From Ferrimonas balearica (GTDB lineage Bacteria; Pseudomonadota; Gammaproteobacteria; Enterobacterales; Shewanellaceae), in contig NZ_JAHVHV010000001.1 of assembly GCF_019802085.1 (NCBI RefSeq), positions 248,001-312,000 on the forward strand: a DNA stretch of 64,000 nt, read 5' to 3'. Below the pieces are notes generated by a model. That model searched no databases. It was not told where the DNA came from and was given only the letters and a program-made list of their open reading frames with translations. Every line of letters begins with the position of its first letter. The first letter of the stretch is position 1. Shown here piece by piece: positions 37,161-46,244 of this stretch. Made by a program: the position numbers and the translations under genes.

Positions 37161-39896
37161 ATGAAACAACAACTCAAACGCTGGCTCTGGCCCTTGGCCG
37201 CTGCCCTGCCCATGCTCCTGGCTGTGCCCTCACAGGCTGTGACGATCTCTCCGCAGATGATCGAGCAGTTCAAGCAATTGCCGCCTGCCGAACAGCAGCG
37301 ACTGGCTCGCCAATACGGGATTGACCCCGCCATGCTACAGGGAGCGACCCAATCCGGACCGGCTTTCCAGCAGCCGGATGCGCCGGTGGTCACCCCCCGT
37401 CAAGTCGCGGTTGAAGAGCCGCAGGAAGAGATGAAGGCGGAAGACGAGGCCACGCAAGCCCGACTGAAGCCCTTCGGCTACGACCTGTTTGCCGGTGAGC
37501 CCTCCACCTATGCGCCAGTGACCGATGTCCCAGTGCCAGCCAACTACGTGTTGGGCCCGGGGGATGAGCTTCGTGTGCAGCTGTTCGGTAAGGATGCGGC
37601 CACCCATACCCTGACCGTAAACCGTAACGGTGCCATCGCATTTCCAGAACTCGGCCCCATCCAGGTGGCGGGCCTGACTTTTGGTGAAGCCAAGGCGATG
37701 CTGGCCAAGCAGGTGCAGGAGCAGATCATTGGTGTCCAGGCCAATGTCACCATGGGTGAGCTGCGTTCTATCCGCATCTTTGTGGCCGGTGACGCCTACC
37801 GTCCCGGTAGCTACACCGTCAGTGCCTTGTCTACCGTAACCCACGCCCTCTCTATGGCCGGTGGTTTGAAAGAAATTGGTTCTTTGCGGGACATCCAGGT
37901 AAAACGCAATGGTGAGCTGGTGGGCCGTTTTGATGTCTACGACTTGCTGCTGCGTGGTGATGCCTCGGGGGATGTTCGTCTGCAATCCGGTGATGTGGTG
38001 TTTGTGCCATCCCTTAAGTCCACCGTCGCGGTAGAGGGCGATGTACGTCGGCCGGCCATCTACGAGTTGACCGGCGGCGAGTCGATGTCAGAAGTTCTGG
38101 CGATGGCCGGTGGGGCCCTGCCTGGGGCTTACCCGGCGGCTTCCATTGTCGAGCGTTACAGCAAACGTCATCAGCGTACCATCGTCAATGTGGATCTCAC
38201 CGCCAGTGTCGGCCAACGGATGGCAGCCAAAAATGGTGATCGCCTGGTTGTGCGCTCCACCACCAATGAACTGGATGGTGCCGTAACCCTGGTCGGGCAG
38301 GTGGCTCGTCCGGGCCACTACCAGTGGCAAGATGGCATGCGGGTCTCCAATGTACTGCGCTCCCTCTCCGCTGATTTGACCTGGAACACCGACGTTACCT
38401 ATGCGCTGGTGGTGCGAGAGACCAACCTGCGTGGCGACATCGAAGTGCATGGCTTCAGCCCGGAACAGGCTATCCGAATGCCGGGTTCCCGTGAAGATCT
38501 GTTGTTGATGCCTCGCGATCGCATCGTGGTGTTCGCTGACCGAGATGAAGCGCTCGATCGCCGGGAGCTCGGCAAGGTGTTCCAAGCCCTGGCGAAGGAT
38601 GAATCTTTGCTGGCCATGTCTCAAGTAAGCGAAAAGGAGCTGGAGACAGGCTTAAGCGCTCTGGCGCTTCAGGAGCAGCAAACGAACCGCTCATCCATCG
38701 CCGGTGTGGCCGTTAGCGAGGAGGTACGCAGTGATGATCAGGCTCTGCAGAATGCACGTCTTAAGTCCCGGATCCTTCTTTCTCTTTTTCAGCACGACTC
38801 CCTGATTGGGTTGTCGCCGGAGCTGACCCGTAAAGAGTTGCTGTTCCCGATTCTGGCCCAGCTGAACAACCAGGCCCGTTTCGACCAGAACGTGAAGGTG
38901 GTGGCTGTGGCCGGTGAAGTGTCTTATCCGGGGATCTACCCCCTGGTGGAGGGGGGCCACATCTCTAACCTGGTGTCCCTGGCCGGTGGCCTTAAAGAGA
39001 GCGCCTACATGATGCAGGCGGAACTCTCCCGTACCGATATTAATGATCTGTCCGGTGCCCGCATTCAACATTTGCCCATTCAGCTGAGCCAGGTGATTGG
39101 GGGTAGCCCGGATTATGACCTTGCCCTGCAAAGCCGTGACCGTTTGAACGTATTGGCGAAGCCGGATTGGCAGGATGCCCCGACGGTGGAGCTGCGAGGC
39201 GAAGTGCGTTTCCCGGGGGTGTACACCATCCAGCGTGGCGAGACCCTGTCGGATGTGATCAAGCGTGCCGGTGGGTACACCGAGTACGCCTATCCCTACG
39301 GTGGTGTCTTTACCCGTGAAGCGGTACGAAAGCAGGAGCAGCTGGAGATCCAGCGAGTTGTGACCGGCCTGCGCAAAGAGTTGGCGAACCGAACGCTTTC
39401 CGAGCAGGGCAGCTTTGCGTCCGTGGCGGATACCAACGCCATGCTGGCGCAATTGGAGCAGATAGAAGCGACTGGTCGCATGGTGGTGGATTTTGAGAAG
39501 ATCCTTTCCGAAGACCCCCGCCATAACCTGATTGCCGAGCGGGGCGACCTTATCTACATCCCGCCGATGCGTCAGACCATTGCTGTGATGGGGGAAGTTC
39601 AGCACGCCACCTCTCACCGCTTTGATGAGCGTCTCAGCGTCAAGGATTACCTGAAACTGTCCGGCGGCGCCAGCCAGCGGGCGGATGAAGACCGCCTCTA
39701 TGTAATTCGCGCCGATGGCTCGGTAATGATCCCACGGTCCAGCTTCTGGTTTGGTGGCAAGCAAACCCTGCAGCCTGGCGATACCATCATTATGCCGCTG
39801 GACACCAACTACAAAGACAACCTGACTTTGTGGACACAGGTGACCGGCATCATCTACAACACCGCAGTCGCCATTTCGGCTCTGAACATCATCTAA
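37161..39896 (+). CDS. Outer-membrane polysaccharide export protein, Wza/OtnA type
   Basis: A 911-residue exported protein with signal peptide MKQQLKRWLWPLAAALPMLLAVPSQA (cleavage near 26) and no lipobox. The Wza-type poly_export domain starts near residue 125 (VLGPGDELRVQLFG) and is followed by several SLBB-like ligand-binding repeats, each of the form AVEGDVRRPAIYEL or VAVAGEVSYPGIYPL. It is more than twice the length of E. coli Wza and resembles the OtnA/WbfF proteins of Vibrio. It would form the outer-membrane exit for the glycan made downstream. First gene after the ops-like element. No Wzb/Wzc kinase genes accompany it. Confidence 0.88.
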   Translation: MKQQLKRWLWPLAAALPMLLAVPSQAVTISPQMIEQFKQLPPAEQQRLARQYGIDPAMLQGATQSGPAFQQPDAPVVTPRQVAVEEPQEEMKAEDEATQARLKPFGYDLFAGEPSTYAPVTDVPVPANYVLGPGDELRVQLFGKDAATHTLTVNRNGAIAFPELGPIQVAGLTFGEAKAMLAKQVQEQIIGVQANVTMGELRSIRIFVAGDAYRPGSYTVSALSTVTHALSMAGGLKEIGSLRDIQVKRNGELVGRFDVYDLLLRGDASGDVRLQSGDVVFVPSLKSTVAVEGDVRRPAIYELTGGESMSEVLAMAGGALPGAYPAASIVERYSKRHQRTIVNVDLTASVGQRMAAKNGDRLVVRSTTNELDGAVTLVGQVARPGHYQWQDGMRVSNVLRSLSADLTWNTDVTYALVVRETNLRGDIEVHGFSPEQAIRMPGSREDLLLMPRDRIVVFADRDEALDRRELGKVFQALAKDESLLAMSQVSEKELETGLSALALQEQQTNRSSIAGVAVSEEVRSDDQALQNARLKSRILLSLFQHDSLIGLSPELTRKELLFPILAQLNNQARFDQNVKVVAVAGEVSYPGIYPLVEGGHISNLVSLAGGLKESAYMMQAELSRTDINDLSGARIQHLPIQLSQVIGGSPDYDLALQSRDRLNVLAKPDWQDAPTVELRGEVRFPGVYTIQRGETLSDVIKRAGGYTEYAYPYGGVFTREAVRKQEQLEIQRVVTGLRKELANRTLSEQGSFASVADTNAMLAQLEQIEATGRMVVDFEKILSEDPRHNLIAERGDLIYIPPMRQTIAVMGEVQHATSHRFDERLSVKDYLKLSGGASQRADEDRLYVIRADGSVMIPRSSFWFGGKQTLQPGDTIIMPLDTNYKDNLTLWTQVTGIIYNTAVAISALNII

Positions 39897-39907
39897 GGAA
39901 GCGAATC

Positions 39908-39939
39908 GGCTCCCCATGTCCTTCTTGGTACGGGGAGCC
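39908..39939 (+). repeat. Inverted repeat between export gene and wzz
   Basis: Eight-base arms GGCTCCCC (39908-39915) and GGGGAGCC (39932-39939) enclose 16 bases that include an in-frame ATG at 39916. No T-run follows. It could lower expression of downstream genes relative to the export protein, or mask the early ATG so that wzz starts at 39955. Confidence 0.5.
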
Positions 39940-39954
39940 AAAGTGAGAATAACT

Positions 39955-40923
39955 ATGTCTGAACTTCCGACAAACTATCAGCGCGACGCCAGCTTTGACT
40001 CTCGCCTGGCGGATGACGAAATTGATCTGCGCGAACTCTTCTCTGCCATCTGGGCGGGTAAGTGGGTGATTTCAGCCGTTACCGGTGTTTTTGCTATCGT
40101 CGCCGTAGCGATAGCGTTGTACCTTCCCAATATCTACAAATCCGAAGTCCTCCTGGCACCGGCAAGTTCAGAGCAATCCAGTGGTCTGGCAGGGCTGGCT
40201 GGCCAGTTTGGTGGTTTGGCGTCTCTAGCTGGAATTAACTTGGGGGGAAGCGGTATTGATAAAACCACTTTGGCTATCGAGGTAATGAAGTCACGAGAAT
40301 TCATCGCCCAATTTATCGATAAACATGATCTACTGGTACCTTTAATGGCTGTCAAAAGTTGGGACAGCGAAGCCAACAAACTTGTTTTGGACTCTGACAA
40401 GTATAATTCTGACAGCAATCAGTGGACGAGAGAGCCTGTGCCACCTAGACAAGCCAAACCAAGTCCGCTCGAGGCGTTTGAAGAATTTCGTCAAATTTTA
40501 AATGTAAGCCAAGATAAGCAAACCAGCTTAGTCAAAGTATCAATTGAGCATTACTCGCCCATTGTGGCTCAGCAGTGGGTTGAATGGTTGACAATAGCCA
40601 TTAATGACGAAATGAAAACACGAGACTTACGTGAGGCGCAACGCAGTATTGCTTACCTAGAACGCCAACTAGCACAAACTCGAGTTGCTGAGATGCAAAC
40701 TGTATTGTATCAGCTGATTGAAGAACAAACTAAAACGATAATGTTTGCAGAAGTCCGCGATGAATATGTTTTTAAAACAGTTGACCCAGCCGTAATACCA
40801 GAATTGAGAGCGAGACCTGCAAGAGCATTAATATGTGTTCTTGGCACGGTATTAGGAGCACTGTTCGGTACGATTATTGTACTAATAAGATACTTTTATA
40901 AGAAAGAAAGCTCGGCTCGGTGA
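39955..40923 (+). CDS. wzz: Wzz-type chain-length determinant
   Basis: A 322-residue inner-membrane co-polymerase that sets polysaccharide length. It has a membrane helix near residues 30-50, a large helical periplasmic part, and a second helix near 295-315 preceded by the proline-rich PAVIPELRARPARAL motif of Wzz proteins. ATG 39955 gives the usual short cytoplasmic N-terminus; ATG 39916 and GTG 39943 are other in-frame options. Base composition falls sharply within the gene after about 40250, so it may be a recombinant of resident and imported halves. Confidence 0.88.
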   Translation: MSELPTNYQRDASFDSRLADDEIDLRELFSAIWAGKWVISAVTGVFAIVAVAIALYLPNIYKSEVLLAPASSEQSSGLAGLAGQFGGLASLAGINLGGSGIDKTTLAIEVMKSREFIAQFIDKHDLLVPLMAVKSWDSEANKLVLDSDKYNSDSNQWTREPVPPRQAKPSPLEAFEEFRQILNVSQDKQTSLVKVSIEHYSPIVAQQWVEWLTIAINDEMKTRDLREAQRSIAYLERQLAQTRVAEMQTVLYQLIEEQTKTIMFAEVRDEYVFKTVDPAVIPELRARPARALICVLGTVLGALFGTIIVLIRYFYKKESSAR

Positions 40924-40931
40924 ACTAAACT

Positions 40932-41996
40932 ATGTTAAATACACTCTTGCCGCTTTTATTTGCTTTTTTTTCCAGCTATGTCTTGATAAGGCTGGGCAAA
41001 CCAATTGCAATAAAAGTTGGACTAGTAGATTTACCAGGGGGAAGGAAAGAACATAGTGGCGCAATTCCACTAATTGGCGGCGTTGCTATATTTTTATCGG
41101 TAATGATCTCTGCCCTAATATTCTTTCCAATCAGTACAACATTAAGAATGTACCTGCTGTCAGCTGTACTGATGCTATTTATTGGGGTTCTAGACGACCG
41201 CTATGACTTGAAGGTTTCGTATCGTTTATTTGCACAAGCATTTGCGGCATCACTAATGATATTTGGTGCCGGTGAACACCTCAAGGACATAGGAGACATC
41301 TTTGGAGTTGGCGTAATTGAACTTGGATGGTTTGGGCCGATAATCACGCTTTTTGCGGTAATCGGTGCAATTAACGCGTTTAATATGGTCGACGGGATAG
41401 ACGGGTTAGCGGGAATGTTAAGCATTATTAGCTTTGCTACGTTAGCCATACTCTTTGCTCTTAGCGGTGACACATACTTTATGTTGCCATTAATGTTCAT
41501 CGCTGCCATCAGTGCCTATTTGATGTTCAATTTGGGTTGGCCTAACGGAAAGCTTAGAAAAATATTTATGGGCGATGCTGGATCAATGGTTATAGGGTTA
41601 ACCGTTGTATGGTTACTCGTACTGGGCAGTCAAGGACCCAATAAATCGTTTTCTCCTGCAATTGCGTTATGGATTATCGCTATACCACTCATGGATATGG
41701 CATCGATAATGTACCGTCGTAAGAAAAAGGGTCAGAGCCCATTCAAGCCAGACCGAGATCACTTGCATCACATTTTCATGCGTATAGGATTATCACCAAG
41801 AAAAGCGTTACTCCATATAAGCATAATTTCAGCTGCGTTTGCGGCTTTAGCTATTGCATTTAGTGTAAATGACATTCCAGATATATATGTCTTTTTATCT
41901 TTCATATTTGTATTCGCCATATATTGCTTGATAATACAGAGAATTTGGAGAATCGTTACATTTATTCGCTCCAAAAGAAAGCATGGTGTGGGATAA
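40932..41996 (+). CDS. wecA: Undecaprenyl-phosphate GlcNAc-1-phosphate transferase, WecA type
   Basis: A 354-residue, multi-helix membrane enzyme that starts glycan synthesis by moving a HexNAc-1-phosphate to undecaprenyl phosphate. Catalytic motifs are intact: DDRYD (88-92), NMVDGIDGLAG (151-161), MGDAGS (213-218) and the HLHH-type DHLHH (276-280). These are the WecA-family landmarks. Placed inside the locus rather than in an enterobacterial common antigen cluster, it probably initiates this O-antigen or capsule. GlcNAc as substrate is inferred from the family. Confidence 0.9.
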   Translation: MLNTLLPLLFAFFSSYVLIRLGKPIAIKVGLVDLPGGRKEHSGAIPLIGGVAIFLSVMISALIFFPISTTLRMYLLSAVLMLFIGVLDDRYDLKVSYRLFAQAFAASLMIFGAGEHLKDIGDIFGVGVIELGWFGPIITLFAVIGAINAFNMVDGIDGLAGMLSIISFATLAILFALSGDTYFMLPLMFIAAISAYLMFNLGWPNGKLRKIFMGDAGSMVIGLTVVWLLVLGSQGPNKSFSPAIALWIIAIPLMDMASIMYRRKKKGQSPFKPDRDHLHHIFMRIGLSPRKALLHISIISAAFAALAIAFSVNDIPDIYVFLSFIFVFAIYCLIIQRIWRIVTFIRSKRKHGVG

Positions 41997-42014
41997 GAGT
42001 TAAGTGGTATTGTT

Positions 42015-43073
42015 GTGAATGTAAAAATAATCGAAGAGCTAAACGAAGATTTTTTTTCGGCATGGCTTGAACTCCATGAAAGAGCAATCAACAAGAATTT
42101 CTTTCTAAGTCCAAAATGGATCAAGTCAGTACTAAATGCGACAGAAAATAAAACTAAACTGAAAGTAATATGCGTGCACAACAATGGTGATATAGTGTGT
42201 GCGTTGCCCTTAAAAATTGAAACTAAAACTATTCTTGGTTCTAAAGTTAAAGTTCTAGGAAGTTGCAGCGGTAGAGAGTCTGACTATAAAGGCTTACTCA
42301 TAGCGAAGGGTATCGATGAAATCAAAGCTACAAAGCTTATCGCTTCAGAAATAGTAAAGATAAAAGATTTATGGGATGTTTTTGAAGTACGGGATCTCAA
42401 TAGTCTAGACTCTAATATAAATAGAGTCATAGAGCTCGTTCTATCTAGTAAGTCTATACGCGGATTTAAGAATCTTGATGAGGTTGTCACCCAAAGCCAA
42501 TGTGGCGAGATTTCTTTTAATAAGAAGAATCGCTGGGAAATTAGAAAAAATACAAAAAATCTCTCTGATACCGGCCCAGTTGAAATTGAACACTCTGATA
42601 AGATTACTAAAACTGAAATAAAAGATCTTCTTCTAACAAGAGCGAGAAATTACCCCGACGGCAATGACTTTGTAACTGAAGAAGCTCAAGAACATCTCTC
42701 AAATATCATTCTAGATCAAGCTAAGCAAGGCGGAGTCCTGTACTCAAAGCTAACACTTAACGGTAAGGTATTAGCGTGCCATGTGGGCTTTGTTGACAGA
42801 GAATGCTTTTACTATTATATGCCAGTATTTGATAAGTCATATGCTGAGTTTAGCCCGGGTAAAATTTTGCTGAACGACATATTTGAGTACTGCAAAAGAC
42901 AAAATCTTATTACGTTTGATTTTCTAAGAGGGGGAGAGTCTTATAAATGGGGATGGTCAAAAAAAGTTAGTTACAATTACTCAGTATATCTCGTGAATGA
43001 GGATTCCAATCTAACTTCAAAGGTATATGTGGCCTTACATAAATTGAAAGAAGTTAGGAAGATATTCCATTGA
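42015..43073 (+). CDS. BioF2/GNAT-like acyltransferase
   Basis: A 352-residue protein of the GNAT superfamily subgroup seen in cellulose and polysaccharide loci (CelD/BcsL-like, FemAB-like fold). The C-terminal half carries the telltale ending YYYYMPVFDKSYAEFSPG and FDFLRGGESYKWGW, the part that binds the acyl donor and positions the acceptor. Substrate unknown; N-acylation of an amino sugar in the glycan is likely. GTG start at 42015. The gene is strongly A+T-rich: a hand count of 42541-42600 gives 20 G+C in 60. Confidence 0.7.
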   Translation: MNVKIIEELNEDFFSAWLELHERAINKNFFLSPKWIKSVLNATENKTKLKVICVHNNGDIVCALPLKIETKTILGSKVKVLGSCSGRESDYKGLLIAKGIDEIKATKLIASEIVKIKDLWDVFEVRDLNSLDSNINRVIELVLSSKSIRGFKNLDEVVTQSQCGEISFNKKNRWEIRKNTKNLSDTGPVEIEHSDKITKTEIKDLLLTRARNYPDGNDFVTEEAQEHLSNIILDQAKQGGVLYSKLTLNGKVLACHVGFVDRECFYYYMPVFDKSYAEFSPGKILLNDIFEYCKRQNLITFDFLRGGESYKWGWSKKVSYNYSVYLVNEDSNLTSKVYVALHKLKEVRKIFH

Positions 43074-43561
43074 GTAAGTTTGTCAAACTATTCCGAATGA
43101 TTCTTGACTTCGATAGGCTTAATATCTACGAAATATATGAAGGTGAAAGGCTCGTAGATGCTAGAGAGCGCAAATTTGTCGTCAGTGAATCAACCTATAG
43201 AGTGAGCACTGACATTGGTTGTGTTCACTATGGAAGACTCAATATTAATGACAAAACATGGGTGCAGGAAATATCGTCATATATACTGGTGAGTGAAGGA
43301 CTTTACATATATGATTGTCGTACACCCGAAACGCAGCGGAGAAAAGGGCATTATATTTTTGCTCTAGATAATATTGTCAATGAAAGTAAGTTTAAGAGTC
43401 TGAGAAAAGTCATTTGCAGTCTCAGCTCAAATGTTGCGTCAAAACGAGTAATTGAAAAGTGCAACTATCGCCTAATCGGACGAGTTTCTTTTATTAAATT
43501 ATTTGGATTTAGAGTTTGGTTTAAAGTAGAGGACTATCACGGTGGTTTTCGAATTATATAG
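43070..43561 (+). CDS. Possible GNAT-type acetyltransferase
   Basis: A 163-residue protein. The segment RTPETQRRKGHYIFAL resembles the acetyl-CoA binding turn (R/Q-x-x-G-x-G/A) of GNAT enzymes, and SNVASKRVIEKCNYRLIGR resembles their C-terminal acceptor part. The match is short, so the call is tentative. TTG 43070 overlaps the previous stop by four bases; ATG 43098 is a possible later start. It overlaps the next gene by 20 bases, indicating tight co-translation. Confidence 0.5.
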   Translation: MSKFVKLFRMILDFDRLNIYEIYEGERLVDARERKFVVSESTYRVSTDIGCVHYGRLNINDKTWVQEISSYILVSEGLYIYDCRTPETQRRKGHYIFALDNIVNESKFKSLRKVICSLSSNVASKRVIEKCNYRLIGRVSFIKLFGFRVWFKVEDYHGGFRII

Positions 43562-44474
43562 AGTTAAACTTGGTTACTCCTATAATGCTCTAGTCCGAAT
43601 TGATAGCGTTTTAGATTTCTATCGCTCCATTCAATATGTGCCATCATCCAGCCTCCTTGGTAGAATATCTTTTGCTTTAAAGTTGTTTTATTCAATAGTC
43701 CGAAGAAATACCGAAAAAAGAAGTTTCGGCTCTCTTGTTGAACCGTTTTTGCAGGCCGGGTTTATTGCACTACCCTGGTCACAGCATCCGCAAGAAAAAG
43801 TAACATTCATCACGTTTGATAATGTTAGTGGAAAGTTTTTAAAGTATGGTAAGAGTTGTAGGGCAGTGGCTTCGCTTAAAACAGAGGTGAGCGGAGTTCA
43901 GGAATTTACTAGGGTGCTATCTGATCAGTCTGGTTGGACGGTCATTACTCCTGAATTTACTGAGGGTGAAAAAACTAGCGAAGTAGTTCTAGTTTATCCT
44001 TTAGTTAAGGCAAAGCGAAGTAAAGAATTGCCACCAATAAGTTTTCCTATACGAGATAGTTTGGCGTTCAATGAGTCAGCTTACTTCAAACATACTTACC
44101 CAATCATTCGAAAATTCTGTAGTGCAAATTATCTCGCTATAAATGATTTTGTGGAATTGGGAGTTAAGGCCTATGGGGATGAGATCGTCGGCATATGCTC
44201 AATGCATGGAGACTTGTCTAACTCTAATGTGTTAGTGAGCCCGAGTGGTTCAATCCTAATTGATTTTGAGGATTTTACCAATGAAGGCATTAACATTGAG
44301 AAAGAGTATTTTGACTTTAGATATCGGTTCGATCGCGAGAAGACATTCGAAATAGAAACGGCACTAGATTTCTTCTGTGTTTATCACTACTTGTATTTTC
44401 AATCAAAGCACGAAAGCGAGTTTACGCTGGAGAAGATAAAAATTTCTGAAGACAATATCTCTTTGAATATTTGA
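43542..44474 (+). CDS. Aminoglycoside phosphotransferase-like kinase
   Basis: A 310-residue protein with a kinase-fold catalytic core near its end: MHGDLSNSN (H222, D224, N229) followed by ILIDFEDF (D241), the Brenner-type motif and metal-binding aspartate of APH/choline-kinase enzymes. The N-terminal nucleotide-binding lobe is hard to see. In a glycan locus it more likely phosphorylates a sugar or lipid-linked saccharide than an antibiotic. GTG start; the stop overlaps the flippase TTG start. No close named homologue recognised. Confidence 0.58.
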   Translation: MVFELYRVKLGYSYNALVRIDSVLDFYRSIQYVPSSSLLGRISFALKLFYSIVRRNTEKRSFGSLVEPFLQAGFIALPWSQHPQEKVTFITFDNVSGKFLKYGKSCRAVASLKTEVSGVQEFTRVLSDQSGWTVITPEFTEGEKTSEVVLVYPLVKAKRSKELPPISFPIRDSLAFNESAYFKHTYPIIRKFCSANYLAINDFVELGVKAYGDEIVGICSMHGDLSNSNVLVSPSGSILIDFEDFTNEGINIEKEYFDFRYRFDREKTFEIETALDFFCVYHYLYFQSKHESEFTLEKIKISEDNISLNI

Positions 44475-45667
44475 GTGAAACTAAGTTGGTTAAGTCATTT
44501 ATAATAAATACAATATCTAGAGGGTTGGGATTTTTCTGCAAGTGGTTTGTCAATATAATTGCAGTTAAGTTGTTACTCCCTGAGGCCTTCGGTGAGTTTA
44601 TTTTTCTAATGTCTGTTAGCTATGTGTTGTCAGCGTTAGTCTCCTTTGGACTGGAGCTATATTGCTTTAGTAGGAAGAAAGAGGAGGGTGATTCTGATGC
44701 TATAGTAACAGGAGCTATACTGTCGACTTTGATAGTTTCGCTTATTGCGACTTTGCCTTTGCTGTTCTTAGAGTGGAAGTTGGCAGTTCTATTTCTGTCG
44801 ATTTCTGTATGTAATTTATCTGTTATTTACTCTAAGTATTTGGGGCTTTATCATTATGAGAGCTATGGTGCTATATCGGCCGCTATAGTTCTTTTAGCCA
44901 GCTATATTATCATTAGTAGCGATTTTCTAGGTGAAGTTAACCTGGGAGATATGGTTTACCTGTCCTCAATAAGCTTCGTGGTAATCTCTATACCATCTCT
45001 CTATCTTTATCTTAAGTCGTTAAGTTTAGACTGTCGGACCTCCTTTTATTCGATCGTAGATGTATACAGAGAACGACGTGACTTTGGTTTCCATGAAGTT
45101 GTGTCGGTGGCCACACAACACGTATTTGTTATATCGGCGGCGTTACTGCTTGGTGCAGTCGAAGCTGGTACATTCCGATATGGTCAGTTGTATCTAGTAC
45201 CATTAATGTTGATCCCGGCGTCTCTTTCACAGATTGTTATTAGGCAAATATCAGTTAGTGAAAGTGGAAACTTGAAAAGGCACCACTACACACTGGCCGC
45301 TTGTTTCTCGTTGGGTTTGGTTGCTTTGTGCTGGATTATCTACTTAGGTTGCACTAGTTATCTTTGGCATGAATCTAATTACGATATAGAAAGTCTTTCC
45401 ATCATTTTTTGGATGTACGCTTTAGTACTGTGTGTCCAAGTGGTTAATGTTTTCTGGGGGTCTGCGCTAACGGCGATTGGATTGCAGGGCAAGAGAGCGA
45501 AGGCATCTGTCTATGCCTTCATTATGACACTAATGTTGACGCCGCCTCTGCTTTTGAGTTTTGGGGTTGTTGGGGCATCGTTGGCCCTCCTTCTGCACTA
45601 TGTAGTGCTATTTGCACAGAACTTAATCAACTATGAAAAGTCAAAAAGTTTGTATAGTCGGGCCTGA
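44471..45667 (+). CDS. Wzx-like polysaccharide flippase
   Basis: A 398-residue, very hydrophobic protein with about 12 membrane helices, in the MATE/MOP flippase style, beginning with the typical NTISRGLGFFCKWFVNIIAVKLL start and a following GEFIFLMS segment. It would carry undecaprenyl-linked repeat units across the inner membrane. TTG 44471 overlaps the preceding stop by four bases. It overlaps the next gene by 35 bases. Exact repeat-unit specificity cannot be read. Confidence 0.78.
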   Translation: MSETKLVKSFIINTISRGLGFFCKWFVNIIAVKLLLPEAFGEFIFLMSVSYVLSALVSFGLELYCFSRKKEEGDSDAIVTGAILSTLIVSLIATLPLLFLEWKLAVLFLSISVCNLSVIYSKYLGLYHYESYGAISAAIVLLASYIIISSDFLGEVNLGDMVYLSSISFVVISIPSLYLYLKSLSLDCRTSFYSIVDVYRERRDFGFHEVVSVATQHVFVISAALLLGAVEAGTFRYGQLYLVPLMLIPASLSQIVIRQISVSESGNLKRHHYTLAACFSLGLVALCWIIYLGCTSYLWHESNYDIESLSIIFWMYALVLCVQVVNVFWGSALTAIGLQGKRAKASVYAFIMTLMLTPPLLLSFGVVGASLALLLHYVVLFAQNLINYEKSKSLYSRA

Positions 45668-46196
45668 TGGTGCGGGCAAATCTTCTATTTTGTCTGCTCT
45701 TCAGAAAAAGTTAAATGACTCTGAATGTGTCTATTTTGGCTATGGCGAGAGCCGGCGATATAATAAAAAAATCTATTCATTAATGAAAAAGGCTCGTTCA
45801 CTGGGACGTTTTGGTGAAATTTCAGTACGGTTGCTTGTAAGTCTGGATGATGTGATAAAAAGCTACTCACTTAACTCAACCAATAAGGTCGTTCTTATTG
45901 ATCGATTTCCATTCGACAATGTGGTCAATTGCAAGATTGATGGTCGACGAACCTATGTTTATCACAAAGCTATTTGCAAGGTGCTGTCTAAGCCATCGTT
46001 AGTTATTCTATTGTCTGGCAATGCTAAAGTTATTGCGAATAGAAAGAGTGAAATTAGCGAATCAAGAACTCATGACTTTATTTGTGAAATGGAAGAGTAT
46101 CTTGTTGAGAATCGTATGGATTTCCTGAAGGTAAATACAACTTCGCTTAGCTTAGAGGAGTCTGTTTCTCAAATAATTAGTAGTATTAAATCATAA
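45633..46196 (+). CDS. Thymidylate kinase-like P-loop protein
   Basis: A 187-residue nucleotide-kinase-fold protein. P-loop GPDGAGKSS (10-18), a DRF motif (90-92) in VVLIDRFPFD, and a basic LID-type segment NRKSEISESR are present. It is too divergent to be the housekeeping Tmk. Similar proteins occur in polysaccharide loci, where a role in phosphorylating a glycan or a nucleotide precursor is plausible but unproven. It starts inside the flippase gene. Confidence 0.65.
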   Translation: MKSQKVCIVGPDGAGKSSILSALQKKLNDSECVYFGYGESRRYNKKIYSLMKKARSLGRFGEISVRLLVSLDDVIKSYSLNSTNKVVLIDRFPFDNVVNCKIDGRRTYVYHKAICKVLSKPSLVILLSGNAKVIANRKSEISESRTHDFICEMEEYLVENRMDFLKVNTTSLSLEESVSQIISSIKS

Positions 46197-46244
46197 TTTG
46201 CTTAAGTTAATGTTTGAGACACGAGCTATTGAGAACTGAACGAA

